The notes below the pieces were generated by a model. The model had not been told where the DNA came from, did not search any database, and was given only the letters and a program-made list of their open reading frames with translations. Shown here in pieces: positions 16,165 through 25,001 of a DNA stretch of 64,000 nt (position 1 is the stretch's first letter; the number at the start of each line of letters is the position of its first letter). This DNA is from Phocaeicola_A sp964580305 (GTDB taxonomy: Bacteria > Bacteroidota > Bacteroidia > Bacteroidales > Bacteroidaceae). Where the stretch lies: the NCBI GenBank assembly GCA_964580305.1, contig CAZOKL010000001.1:7137-71136 (forward strand), written 5' to 3'. A program made the translations under genes and the position numbers.

Positions 16165-17658
16165 TCAGATGTTCCGATGCCGTTCGTGTCCTTCCACATA
16201 GATGGCACTGAACGGACGGGCAGGACAGAGATTCTCACAGGCACCGCAGCCGATGCAACGCTCGGTGTCGACAGCCGGAATCTTCGGAGAGTCCGGATTG
16301 GCCGCATCAGAAGGCACCATCAGGATGGCGCCCGTGGGACAGTGGCGGGCACAATTTCCGCACTCCACACCGTCGGTCAGCGGGACGCAGTTTGCCCGCA
16401 CCCACACGGCGTGGCCTATCTGTGTGGCCGACTTGTCGGCCGTCGTAATGGGTTTGATGGCTCCGGTCGGGCAGACATCAGCACACTTTATGCACTCCGG
16501 CCGGCAGTAGCCGCGCTCATAGCTCATTTCGGGTTGCATCAGTGTCTTCAGTCCGGTCGATGGGCGAAGCACTTCATTGGGGCACACCGACACACAGAGC
16601 TGACAGGCCGTGCAATGCTGATAAAAATGCTTGATGCCCTTTGCACCGGGAGGCACGACGGGCGTCTGCCGGTGAGGGATTTTCTTGTCCTCAATGACTG
16701 CCAGTCCGCCATCCACCTTCTTTTCCTGCGCCTTCAGCGTGGCTGCCGCAAGGGCCATGCCGGAAACTGCGAGGAAGGTGCGGCGGGAAGAAGGCCCGGC
16801 CTCCTCAGCTTTCAACGGCTCCTCCTTCGGGAGTGATTGGGGAAGACCAAAGCTTATCGCCCCATGCCGGCAAGTGCCGATGCAATCCATGCAGGCAACA
16901 CAGCGGCTGTAGTCAACGCTGTGGTTCTTATGGTCGATGCAGGCGGCTTTGCACCGGTGGCTGCAAAGGCTGCACGAGTTGCATTTATGTTCGTCAATGC
17001 GTATGCGAAACAGTGAAAAGCGCGACAGAAAGCCCAACACCGTGCCCACCGGGCAGATGGTGTTGCAATAGGTGCGACCGCCACGCCAGGCCAGGGTGGC
17101 GATGATGACAAACGTGGCTGCGGCAATGAGGAAGGTGGGCAGGCTCTTGAGCCACACGGAGGTCTCATAAAACGCATAGCTGTCGGCGCGTTCTGCCAGA
17201 TAGGCCAGGAAATTGTTGGCCGAACCGTAGAACGGGGCAAAAAGGTTTTGCGCGATGCGGCCGTAGGAACTGTAAGGTTCCAACAGGGCGACAAACGAGC
17301 CTATGCCGGCCAGAAGGGCAATGATGAAGAGCACCAGCACACCATAGCGCAACCAACGTTTTTCGGGCGAATAGCTGAAACGGTAGCGGCGTTTCTTCGA
17401 GCGGCCACCCAGCCAGGTGACTACGTCCTGCATCACACCCATCGGGCAGATGACGGAGCAGTAGCCACGCCCAAGGATGAGCGTCAGGGCGACGAGGAAC
17501 ACAATAACCCCCGCGTTCAGCGCCAGCACCGAAGGCAGGAATTGCGTGTGGGCCATCCAGCCGAGCCAGGTGTGCACTGTCCCCGTAAAGTCGAGAAAGA
17601 GCAGGGTGATGCAGGCAAAAAACACAATGGCCAAAGTTAGTCTGATTTTACGCAACAT
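16165..17658 (-). CDS. NapH-like membrane ferredoxin fused to NapG-like Tat polyferredoxin
   Basis: This 497-residue protein has two halves. Residues 1-270 are a NapH/MauN-type membrane ferredoxin with four or five spans, two YCxxICPxG motifs (67-74 and 198-205) and two 4Fe-4S motifs, CNSCSLCSHRC (226-236) and CVACMDCIGTC (253-263). From residue 290 a second twin-arginine-like signal SRRTFLAVSGMALAAATLKA (291-310) leads into a NapG-like domain with four more cluster motifs (CTACQLCVSVC, CxxxCIKCADVC, CGNCARHC, CIGCGACENLC). It would move electrons from the membrane to periplasmic Fe-S centres. It is the first gene of the operon, followed 57 bases later by the aldo/keto reductase. An internal Tat signal is unusual. 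Confidence 0.85.
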   Translation of the reverse strand: MLRKIRLTLAIVFFACITLLFLDFTGTVHTWLGWMAHTQFLPSVLALNAGVIVFLVALTLILGRGYCSVICPMGVMQDVVTWLGGRSKKRRYRFSYSPEKRWLRYGVLVLFIIALLAGIGSFVALLEPYSSYGRIAQNLFAPFYGSANNFLAYLAERADSYAFYETSVWLKSLPTFLIAAATFVIIATLAWRGGRTYCNTICPVGTVLGFLSRFSLFRIRIDEHKCNSCSLCSHRCKAACIDHKNHSVDYSRCVACMDCIGTCRHGAISFGLPQSLPKEEPLKAEEAGPSSRRTFLAVSGMALAAATLKAQEKKVDGGLAVIEDKKIPHRQTPVVPPGAKGIKHFYQHCTACQLCVSVCPNEVLRPSTGLKTLMQPEMSYERGYCRPECIKCADVCPTGAIKPITTADKSATQIGHAVWVRANCVPLTDGVECGNCARHCPTGAILMVPSDAANPDSPKIPAVDTERCIGCGACENLCPARPFSAIYVEGHERHRNI

Positions 17659-17725
17659 AGTTCTTTCTTATTAATAATGATGATGTATGGATAGCTCAAT
17701 TTCGGCTTCTGTTATTCTGTCGATA

Positions 17726-17733
17726 CAAATATA
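17726..17733 (-). promoter_or_regulatory. Predicted -7 box of the Fe-S/tatAC operon
   Basis: The minus strand reads TATATTTG, an exact TAnnTTTG, 67 bases before the first start codon at 17658. No clear -33 element is present. The region beyond (17734-17857) is A/T-rich without other recognisable signals. Confidence 0.5.
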
Positions 17734-17857
17734 AACAGAAAAAACAAACGGAAATTAGAAATATTACTGAATAGGCTACCTATATTACAGAATTTTAAGA
17801 CCTCGACTCCGCGCCACAATTCTCCGGCAATGCTTGGCAATTTTCGTGCCCGATGAG

Positions 17858-17945
17858 CGGAGTAGAGGGCGGCCGAGAGCCGAGTCCAGGGTAGGCGAGC
17901 ACGGAGTCTATGCTAAGGTCGGGCGGAAAGGAGACCCCGTTTTTC
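17858..17945 (+). repeat. 22-bp repeat array B (four units)
   Basis: Units begin at 17858 (CGGAGTAGAGGGCGGCCGAG), 17880, 17902 and 17924 (CGGAAAGGAGACCCCG). The third is much decayed. It lies 200 bases upstream of the Fe-S/tatAC operon start. The remaining sequence to 18072 shows nothing recognisable. Confidence 0.85.
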
Positions 17946-18072
17946 GCCCTTTGGCAGAGACAAAACCACAAAGGGTAGCCGGATGCAAAGTGACAAGGAT
18001 ATCCTCATGCATCAGCAACCACACCGGGATGTTTCCATATGACTTCCGGCACAGTCTTGCGGCTACAAAAAA

Positions 18073-18104
18073 TCCCCGCTATGGCAGTCGCACCATAGCG
18101 GGGA
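18073..18104 (-). terminator. Terminator of the susC-susD-lipoprotein operon
   Basis: A perfect 12-bp inverted repeat TCCCCGCTATGG/CCATAGCGGGGA (18073-18084, 18093-18104) with an 8-base loop lies 34 bases beyond the stop at 18138. On the minus strand it is followed by TTTTTT. Confidence 0.85.
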
Positions 18105-18137
18105 AATTACATTTTACTTTAAGCTAATGCCTGTCGC

Positions 18138-19700
18138 TTATCTCCAGCGTGGGTCACCGATACCATTAGCATTGTAAATCAAGTCTTCGTTGCCCAGCGT
18201 AAAGTCGCCGTTTTCTGCGTCGGCATATTCTGGGTCAAGCGTCGTGCCGGATGTATCGTAGAATCTTGCGCTTCCTCCATCGTCAGACACCAGATTGGCA
18301 GTATTCCAATAGTTGTTATTGGAGAATGTCGGAGTCGAAGTGCTGCTATTATCGGAGAATCCGCGTCCACAATCTGGCATGTTAGACACAATGTTGTTGG
18401 TAAACCTAATGCTGTTGCCTGAGAAGCGTACGTAGAGCAAACGACGGCTACTGTTGTTGCTACATCCGTCAATCGTACAGTGATCAATCGTAATAACCGG
18501 AGAGATGCCCGAGTAGCTGGATGAACTGTCGTCCATGCGGATGAAGTCACGGCTTGCGCAACTGTTCCAAATGGTGCTGTTCGTCAACGTCAGACTCTCA
18601 ATGTAGCCGGCACGGCTGTCAAACATGTCGCCACCGCTACACTCAATGTCGTGAATCAAGCAGTTGTCTATTGTAATCGCACTGATTTGTGCAGCATAAC
18701 TTGAGCTTACGTAATAGAAGCCCGTCGTGTAGTTGCAAATCTCACAGTTGCTGAGGTTCAAGCCTTCAAACGTGCCGCTTTCGCTGAATACGAATGCTTG
18801 GCCGTCAGAACCAGTACCATCAAATATCATGTAGCTTGCCGTCAGGGATGCACCGGCTTTCAACTGGATGCGTCCGTTGAATACGGGCAAATCATCTCTG
18901 TCGGCTGCCGTGATGGAGATTTTGGCGGAAATCTCCAGCGAACCCACATCGGCCGATTCGCCACTGCTGGGCACAACGTATGTGCCGGGATAGAAGGCGA
19001 AGGAGGCGCCTTCTTCTGCATTTTCCAGTATGTCCACAATATCGTCTCCCGGATAGATGGCCGTCGCAGTGCCAATGTTAATCGGGGTGCTGAATGTTAT
19101 GGTGCCGCGCACTACGCCATCACGTGTCATCACAGCTGTATAATCGGTTTCAGGGTCCAAGTCTGTGATGGTGGCCGAACCGTTAGCAATGTCTTCATCG
19201 GTAATCTCATAGATAATGTTACCCGGTGTGAGGGTAATGGTGTCGGCTACTTCACCAGCCGGCCAGCGCAAAGTCACTTGTGTGGCCTGGATGTCAGAGT
19301 TGGCCACGGTTTCAAATATTTGTTCCGTATCGGTGGAGAACGTAGCTTCCACCCACTTGGATTCGGTAATGTTTTCACCGACAGCCTTCACGCGTACGAA
19401 GTAGTCCGTGTCACCATTCAGGCCTTCATAAGTGTAAGAGGTGGTGGTTACTTCATCCGTGCTGACTAATGTGCCGTTGGCATCGGAGCCTTGATAGAGT
19501 TCCAATACGTAAGACGTTGCATTGGTCACCTCATTCCATGACACAACACAATTTACACGGCTTCTCACGCTGGTAGTAAGCTCTGTGGGCGAGAACAAAC
19601 GGTCATAACTTGCCTCTGTCAACTCCTCGGGAGCGTCTGAACAAGATGCTATTGCGCCCATCAATAGGCATCCGGTGATATATTTCAAATATTTCTTCAT
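18138..19700 (-). CDS. Surface lipoprotein with fibronectin-III-like domains and a right-handed beta-helix (DUF4957/DUF5123 type)
   Basis: The 520-residue protein has a lipoprotein signal, MKKYLKYITGCLLMGAIASC. Residues 35-125 and 125-210 look like fibronectin type III domains (VVSWNEVTNATSYVLELY, LNGDTDYFVRVKAVG; a second repeat with VTLRWPAGEVADTITLTPG and LDPETDYTAVMTRDG). From about residue 215 a parallel beta-helix follows with repeated N/D-S/T-x-I/L units (AITIDNCLIHDIE, LTLTNSTIWNSCASRDF). This architecture is common in pectin loci beside SusC/SusD and probably binds or cleaves pectic glycan at the cell surface; catalytic residues cannot be assigned. It is the third gene of the susC operon, 14 bases after susD. 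Confidence 0.8.
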   Translation of the reverse strand: MKKYLKYITGCLLMGAIASCSDAPEELTEASYDRLFSPTELTTSVRSRVNCVVSWNEVTNATSYVLELYQGSDANGTLVSTDEVTTTSYTYEGLNGDTDYFVRVKAVGENITESKWVEATFSTDTEQIFETVANSDIQATQVTLRWPAGEVADTITLTPGNIIYEITDEDIANGSATITDLDPETDYTAVMTRDGVVRGTITFSTPINIGTATAIYPGDDIVDILENAEEGASFAFYPGTYVVPSSGESADVGSLEISAKISITAADRDDLPVFNGRIQLKAGASLTASYMIFDGTGSDGQAFVFSESGTFEGLNLSNCEICNYTTGFYYVSSSYAAQISAITIDNCLIHDIECSGGDMFDSRAGYIESLTLTNSTIWNSCASRDFIRMDDSSSSYSGISPVITIDHCTIDGCSNNSSRRLLYVRFSGNSIRFTNNIVSNMPDCGRGFSDNSSTSTPTFSNNNYWNTANLVSDDGGSARFYDTSGTTLDPEYADAENGDFTLGNEDLIYNANGIGDPRWR

Positions 19701-19714
19701 GGTTGTTTACGTGT

Positions 19715-21535
19715 TTATTGGTAATTCTCATAGTTAACCAGCATACCGTTGCTGTTGTCAATAAAGATTTGGAAGATGGGCCAGAACTGATGTTGGTCGG
19801 GATCGCCATCTGTGCAACGATATAATCCAAGTATCTTACCTTCCCAAGAACTGCTGTTTGCCCATCCTTTATTCGACTCGAAATTCAAGGCAGCACCTTC
19901 GTCATCGGTCTGGCCGAGTTCCAAACCGTAGATTTCCACAGTTTCATCATTTGTAATATCATCAAACACATTGCCCACACCTTGGTACGGGGTTTCAGCC
20001 GAAATTGTCTGATAATAAATTCTGTTAGGCAGATTCGCATATTTTCCTGTTCTGTTGAACAAGTCGTACATCTCATTACGGGCCTCTACCAATGTGCTGG
20101 TCAAACGATTCCAACGAATGAGGTCAAACTTGCGGATAATCTCGCCACAGAATTCCAAACCGCGTTGTTCAACAATGGCTTCACGGAATGCGCTCTGGCT
20201 GGCAGTTGCTTCGTTCATGTATTCTTCCACCTTGGCATTGTTGTCAGGGAAAGCACGTTCCAAAATGGGGCGCAGATATTGGGCTGCATTGGTTGGGCCT
20301 TCCAGCTCATTAATGGCTTCGGCTGCCATGAGATAGACGTCGGCCAAACGCATATAAATCCAGTTCATGCCATCGTCGTTGCCGGCAGAAACGACACGAC
20401 TCATCCATTCATGACGGAATTTGCCAAGATACCACTGATGCACAGAGTTGGGCACTTGAATGCCGTTTTCCCAATAGTAGGGCACGCAAGTCACATTGCG
20501 ACGCACATCTTCCGGGTCATAGCGATAGAAAGCAATCGGAGTCGGTCCGTCATAGCCACCATTGCACATATTTGTATATACATCGGCATTTTCATGAGGC
20601 ACGGCCCAGTCTCTCATGACACGTCCACGACTGGAAGTATATGGAATCTCCCACAAAGATTCACGACCTGCTGTAAGGTTTTCAGCCATAAGCTCCTGGA
20701 AAGTCTGCTTGAAGCCACCCAATGTGTTGCAACCCTGGTTGATGATGCTTACACACTCGTCACGGGCAATCTGCCACATGGTGTTCTGTGCCAAACGCGA
20801 GTCGTTGCTCAGACGAATCGTGCCGTCGGCACGCTGCGAGTAACCGCCTGCATGGAGGGCAATGCGGGCACGAAGACCTTTTACAAATGATTTGCTTATC
20901 CGCTCCACAGAAGAAGTAACTGTGGTCGCATTGGGCCAGGCCACCATCTCTTCGGCGCGTGCCAAGTCATCGAGCAAGCGGGCATAAATCGAATCTCGGT
21001 CTGTACGCGCCATGTAGATAGTCTCATTGGTTATGGGCTCAAAACGTCCCGGCACATCGCCCCAGAGCTTTATCAAGTCTGCGTAAAAAATGGCACGGTA
21101 AGTAAGAGCTTCACCCAGGAGTTGCTGAAAGTCGGGGTCATCCAGGTCTGCATACGCCTCCAGTCCACGGATACACAAATTGGCTTGCTCAATACCCTCA
21201 TACATCATGGCCCAAGGACTGTTGTCCACATTCATACGGTCATTGTTGGAGGTGGCTGAATAGCTGGCCAACTGAGATTGGGTATCATTGTTACCTGAGT
21301 TGTTATACCATTCCATGTCCGTATTCTGGAAGAAGTGGCAGAAACGACCACGATAGTTCGTTCCTCCAAATATATTCGTGATTCCCAAAACAGCATTCTC
21401 AGCCAAATCATAGCTGGCAAACACCACAGACTCGTCTGTTGAAGAGATAGTGGGCGCATCCAGAATGTCATCACAAGATGTCATGGCTCCCGTCAGGAGA
21501 AAGAGTGATGCATAAATATATTGTTTCATTCTCAT
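19715..21535 (-). CDS. SusD/RagB-type outer-membrane glycan-binding lipoprotein
   Basis: This 606-residue protein is all-helical with the family start MRMKQYIYASLFLLTGAMTSC (lipidated Cys about residue 21) and DDILDAPTISSTDESVVF. Typical SusD blocks are EALTYRAIFYADLIKLWGDVP, ARIALHAGGYSQ near the middle, MRLADVYLMAAEAINELEGP and REAIVEQRGLEFCGE-IIRKFDLIRW near the end. It caps the partner SusC and delivers oligosaccharide, here probably homogalacturonan fragments given the two pectate lyases next door. It follows susC by 33 bases. Confidence 0.95.
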   Translation of the reverse strand: MRMKQYIYASLFLLTGAMTSCDDILDAPTISSTDESVVFASYDLAENAVLGITNIFGGTNYRGRFCHFFQNTDMEWYNNSGNNDTQSQLASYSATSNNDRMNVDNSPWAMMYEGIEQANLCIRGLEAYADLDDPDFQQLLGEALTYRAIFYADLIKLWGDVPGRFEPITNETIYMARTDRDSIYARLLDDLARAEEMVAWPNATTVTSSVERISKSFVKGLRARIALHAGGYSQRADGTIRLSNDSRLAQNTMWQIARDECVSIINQGCNTLGGFKQTFQELMAENLTAGRESLWEIPYTSSRGRVMRDWAVPHENADVYTNMCNGGYDGPTPIAFYRYDPEDVRRNVTCVPYYWENGIQVPNSVHQWYLGKFRHEWMSRVVSAGNDDGMNWIYMRLADVYLMAAEAINELEGPTNAAQYLRPILERAFPDNNAKVEEYMNEATASQSAFREAIVEQRGLEFCGEIIRKFDLIRWNRLTSTLVEARNEMYDLFNRTGKYANLPNRIYYQTISAETPYQGVGNVFDDITNDETVEIYGLELGQTDDEGAALNFESNKGWANSSSWEGKILGLYRCTDGDPDQHQFWPIFQIFIDNSNGMLVNYENYQ

Positions 21536-21568
21536 AATATGCTATTGTTCGTTGGTTAAAGGATGATA

Positions 21569-24500
21569 TTAGAAGTTGAGGTTTAAACCGAAGACGAACG
21601 AGCGGCTCTTCGGATAAGCCGAGTAATCCACGCCCGGAGTCAGATTCGTTGAACGACGAGTAGACACTTCAGGATCGTAGCCGGAGTAACTTGTCCAACA
21701 GAAGAGGTTGTGGCCTGTTACATAGAAACGCAAGCTCTGAATCTTCACTTTGTTCAGTAACGATTTCGGCAGGGAGTAGCCCAGCGTTATGGTGCTCAGA
21801 CGGAGGAAAGAACCATCTTCCACAGCCCAATCGGAGAATACATAGTTCTGCATGTAGGGCGACCACATAGTGGTATTGGCATTCATGGCAGCCAGTTGTT
21901 CGGGATCATTGCAAAGCGTACCGTCTGCATTGAGGTTTGTCCAACGTTTACCATCGGCCATCTCGGTGATCATGTTACGATACTTCGAACCGGCAGTGGT
22001 TGTGTATTCTATTTTGTTGGCGTTGTACACGTCGTTGCCATAGCTCCACGTAAAGTTGGCAGAAAAATCGAAATTATAAACACGCATATTCATACCAAAA
22101 CCTCCGGTATGCACGGGATTGGCATCGCCGATGATTTCACGGTCGTCCAGTGTCACTACGCCATCGCCTGTAAGGTCTTTCAGCTTCATGGAACCCGGAC
22201 GAAGTGTGCCGATAATCTGTGAACAATCGACCACACCCTCACGCAGAATCCAAGTATGAGTGGTTTCGTCATAACCTGAGAAGTCAGACACCTCATAACG
22301 CCCATCACTACGATAGCCGTACATCTGGCCCACAGATCCGCCTACAGCAACCATATAGTCGGCTGTAATATCTGAGCTGGCCCAGCCTGAACTAGCTGTA
22401 AAGTCGCTCATAATGCCCAGCGATTCGATTTTATTCTTGTTGAAACTGATGTTGGCGTTGAAGTCCAAGCCAAAGTTAGCCTTATTCACTGCAACCCAGT
22501 TGATGGAGGCTTCAAAACCTCGGTTAGAAGTCTCGCCCAAGTTGCGATATTGGTCTTCATAACCCGTACCGGAAGTCGGGAACTGAATGAGCAAATCTTT
22601 TGTAGTGTTCCAGTAATATTCCAACGAACCGTTCAAACGTCCACCGAGAAGAGTGTAATCCACACCGATGTTACGCGTAATGGTAGTCTCCCATTTCAAA
22701 TCGGGATTATACATGTGCGAGCTCGGATTCCAGATGGTGTTAGTCGTGTTTATATACACCGCATTACTACCTGTTGTTGACTCCCATACTTGTGTGATTT
22801 GTCCGCTCGGGATATTATTATTACCAGCTGTACCATAGCTGAAACGCAGCTTCAAGTCGTCAAGCCAATTGCGTGTTTTCTCCATGAACGGTTCGGCAGA
22901 GACGCGCCATGCGACGGCTGCAGAGGGGAAGAAGCCCCATCGATTGCCTTCGGCAAATTTGGAAGAACCATCGGCACGGAACGTAGCCGAGAGGAGATAC
23001 TTGCTGTCATAGTCATAGTTGACACGACCGAACCAAGATAACAGGATGTCATTGGGTGAATAATAATCTTCCACTGAAGAGGGTACGCCTTGTGTAGTCA
23101 AGGAGAAACAGTCGTCGGCTGTGAAACTTGTCGGGAAGCCCAACAACGTGCTGGTCATCTCGCGTTCTTTCTCGATGATGTATTCCTGACCTACCATAAC
23201 GTTCAAATGGTGTGAGCTGTTTTTCTGGAACAGGCTTTTAAAATCGTAGCTCAACGTATTGGTGTTGCGGAAGGTGTTACGTTCCGTTCCTGTAAGGACA
23301 ATAGCCGGATAGCCACAATAATCGCCCGCGCGTTGGCGTGAGAAATACGTGGTGAGGCCATAATAGCGGTTGTCATCGTTGTCGTAGGTGTCCCAACCGA
23401 ACTCAGTCTTGAATTGGAAGTTCTTGAAAATCTCCCAAGTGAAACTTCCGGCCATATTCAGTGTCTCGCGGCGTTGAATGCGGTCGTTGTCACTGACAAA
23501 CTGCATTGGGTTGTAGAGACCAAAATCCTCATCCGTGTCGCCACTGTCATCAGACAAGCCATCCACTGGGAACGGAGTATAAAGTATGGAGTTTTTCAGA
23601 CGAGAGTCAGAGCTGGAATACTCATTTTGTTCATTTGCACCTCCACCGGTCACTTTACGCTTGGCATAGCGTATAGAGAAATCGAGCTTTGTGTTCTTAG
23701 TCGGTTTCGCATTCAGTTTCAAGCTGAGGTTGTCACGCACGAAGTCAGACATCTGCATGATGGCCTTGTCATCCATGTGTGAATAGTTGAATGAGAATTT
23801 CATCTTATCCGAACCACCGCTAATACTTAAACTGTGGTTGAACGTGTGACCTGTACGGCCAAAGATGATATCCTGCCAGTCATTGGTTTCCATGTTATCA
23901 TAAAGGTCGATGTCCTGATAGTTCCCGAAGTACTGAGTATACTGCGTAGGATTGATTTCATTAGGACGGGTGCTGTTATTCAACATTGCCAGTTCATATT
24001 GCCAACGGACGTAGTCACTTGGATCCAGGACGTTGAGTTTGTTGGCCAGATTCTTCACAGAAAGGTAGGCATTATAGCTTACGTTAATCTTGCCTTCCTG
24101 GCCACTCTTGGTAGTCACGATGATAACACCATTGGCACCGCGTGAACCGTAGATGGCGGTTGAAGAAGCATCCTTCAGCACAGTGATGTCTTCGATGTCA
24201 CTCGCAGGAATATCGCTGATGCTTTCCACTGGGAAACCATCGACAATGTAGAGGGGGTCGTTGCTCTGAGTGATGGAACCGCCGCCACGCACACGAATCG
24301 TCATCTCAGCATCAGGCGAGCCTTCAGTCGTAGTGATGCGCACACCGGCCAGTTTTCCCTGCATGGCCTCCACAGCTGAAGCCACGGGAACTGCCATCAA
24401 GGCTTCATTGCCCACAGTGGCCACAGAACCGGTGATGTCTTTCTTCTTCACCGAGCCGTAACCGATGACCACTACTTCTTCGAGACTCTGGGTGTCTTCA

Positions 24501-24802
24501 CGAAGAGTGATTTTTAGCGGAGAATTATCACCTCTTACACGTGCTTCCTGGGTTACATAACCTATATAAGAAAAGACAAGCGTACTTCCTTCCGGCACAT
24601 CGGCCAGCTTGAAGTTTCCGTCAAAATCGGTGATGGCGCCTTGTTTTGCACCCTTCACTTGTACACTCACGCCAATCAAAGGTTCGCCCGTTGGGTCGAT
24701 TACCGTACCTGTCACGTGCTTACCCTGCGCGAAAGCGAACAGGCAGCATAAACTCATCAGCAGAGTTGCCGCCCATCTTTTAAAGAGACATTTTTGAATC
24801 AT
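21569..24802 (-). CDS. SusC/RagA-type TonB-linked outer-membrane transporter
   Basis: The 1077-residue transporter has a signal peptide, then an N-terminal carboxypeptidase-regulatory-like domain (GTVIDPTGEPLIGVSVQVKG), the TonB-box region EEVVVIGYGSVKKKDITGSV, a plug domain with GVRITTTEGSPDAEMTIRVR and DDITVLKDASSTAIYGSRGA-like signature (SSTAIYGSRGANGVIIVTTK), and a long beta-barrel ending FVFGLNLNF. Transport of oligosaccharides across the outer membrane needs TonB-ExbBD energy. It leads the susC-susD-lipoprotein unit. The promoter region carries paired TAGTCC half-sites that recur upstream of the pectate lyases, consistent with control by one pectin-sensing regulator encoded outside the window. 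Confidence 0.96.
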   Translation of the reverse strand: MIQKCLFKRWAATLLMSLCCLFAFAQGKHVTGTVIDPTGEPLIGVSVQVKGAKQGAITDFDGNFKLADVPEGSTLVFSYIGYVTQEARVRGDNSPLKITLREDTQSLEEVVVIGYGSVKKKDITGSVATVGNEALMAVPVASAVEAMQGKLAGVRITTTEGSPDAEMTIRVRGGGSITQSNDPLYIVDGFPVESISDIPASDIEDITVLKDASSTAIYGSRGANGVIIVTTKSGQEGKINVSYNAYLSVKNLANKLNVLDPSDYVRWQYELAMLNNSTRPNEINPTQYTQYFGNYQDIDLYDNMETNDWQDIIFGRTGHTFNHSLSISGGSDKMKFSFNYSHMDDKAIMQMSDFVRDNLSLKLNAKPTKNTKLDFSIRYAKRKVTGGGANEQNEYSSSDSRLKNSILYTPFPVDGLSDDSGDTDEDFGLYNPMQFVSDNDRIQRRETLNMAGSFTWEIFKNFQFKTEFGWDTYDNDDNRYYGLTTYFSRQRAGDYCGYPAIVLTGTERNTFRNTNTLSYDFKSLFQKNSSHHLNVMVGQEYIIEKEREMTSTLLGFPTSFTADDCFSLTTQGVPSSVEDYYSPNDILLSWFGRVNYDYDSKYLLSATFRADGSSKFAEGNRWGFFPSAAVAWRVSAEPFMEKTRNWLDDLKLRFSYGTAGNNNIPSGQITQVWESTTGSNAVYINTTNTIWNPSSHMYNPDLKWETTITRNIGVDYTLLGGRLNGSLEYYWNTTKDLLIQFPTSGTGYEDQYRNLGETSNRGFEASINWVAVNKANFGLDFNANISFNKNKIESLGIMSDFTASSGWASSDITADYMVAVGGSVGQMYGYRSDGRYEVSDFSGYDETTHTWILREGVVDCSQIIGTLRPGSMKLKDLTGDGVVTLDDREIIGDANPVHTGGFGMNMRVYNFDFSANFTWSYGNDVYNANKIEYTTTAGSKYRNMITEMADGKRWTNLNADGTLCNDPEQLAAMNANTTMWSPYMQNYVFSDWAVEDGSFLRLSTITLGYSLPKSLLNKVKIQSLRFYVTGHNLFCWTSYSGYDPEVSTRRSTNLTPGVDYSAYPKSRSFVFGLNLNF

Positions 24803-24881
24803 AAGCAGAGTTTTTTGGTTATTGATTTAAGTTTGCTAATTATTTCTCTTTTTAGTTTCCTGTAACATGTAAATAGGTGTG

Positions 24882-24940
24882 CAAAGATAGGATAATAAAA
24901 CCTAAAACATAGAGGACTATTCGCTTAATAGGGTGGACTA
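24882..24940 (-). promoter_or_regulatory. susC promoter with paired regulator half-sites
   Basis: On the minus strand, TAGTCCACC (24940-24932), 12 bases, TAGTCCTCT (24919-24911), 21 bases, then TATCTTTG (24889-24882), an exact -7 box. The half-sites are direct repeats with a 21-base period (two helical turns) and lie where an activator replaces a poor -33. The leader to the ATG at 24802 is about 75 bases. Confidence 0.7.
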
Positions 24941-25001
24941 TTTCTCTAAAATCAGGCTATTTTACCCTTCTGCTACTAAAAAAGAACTGTCGGAAGCCGT
25001 A

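Noticed and set aside
15805..16836. A 343-codon + strand frame across the Fe-S and aldo/keto reductase genes
   Set aside because: It is antisense to two genes with clear motifs and has no family features.
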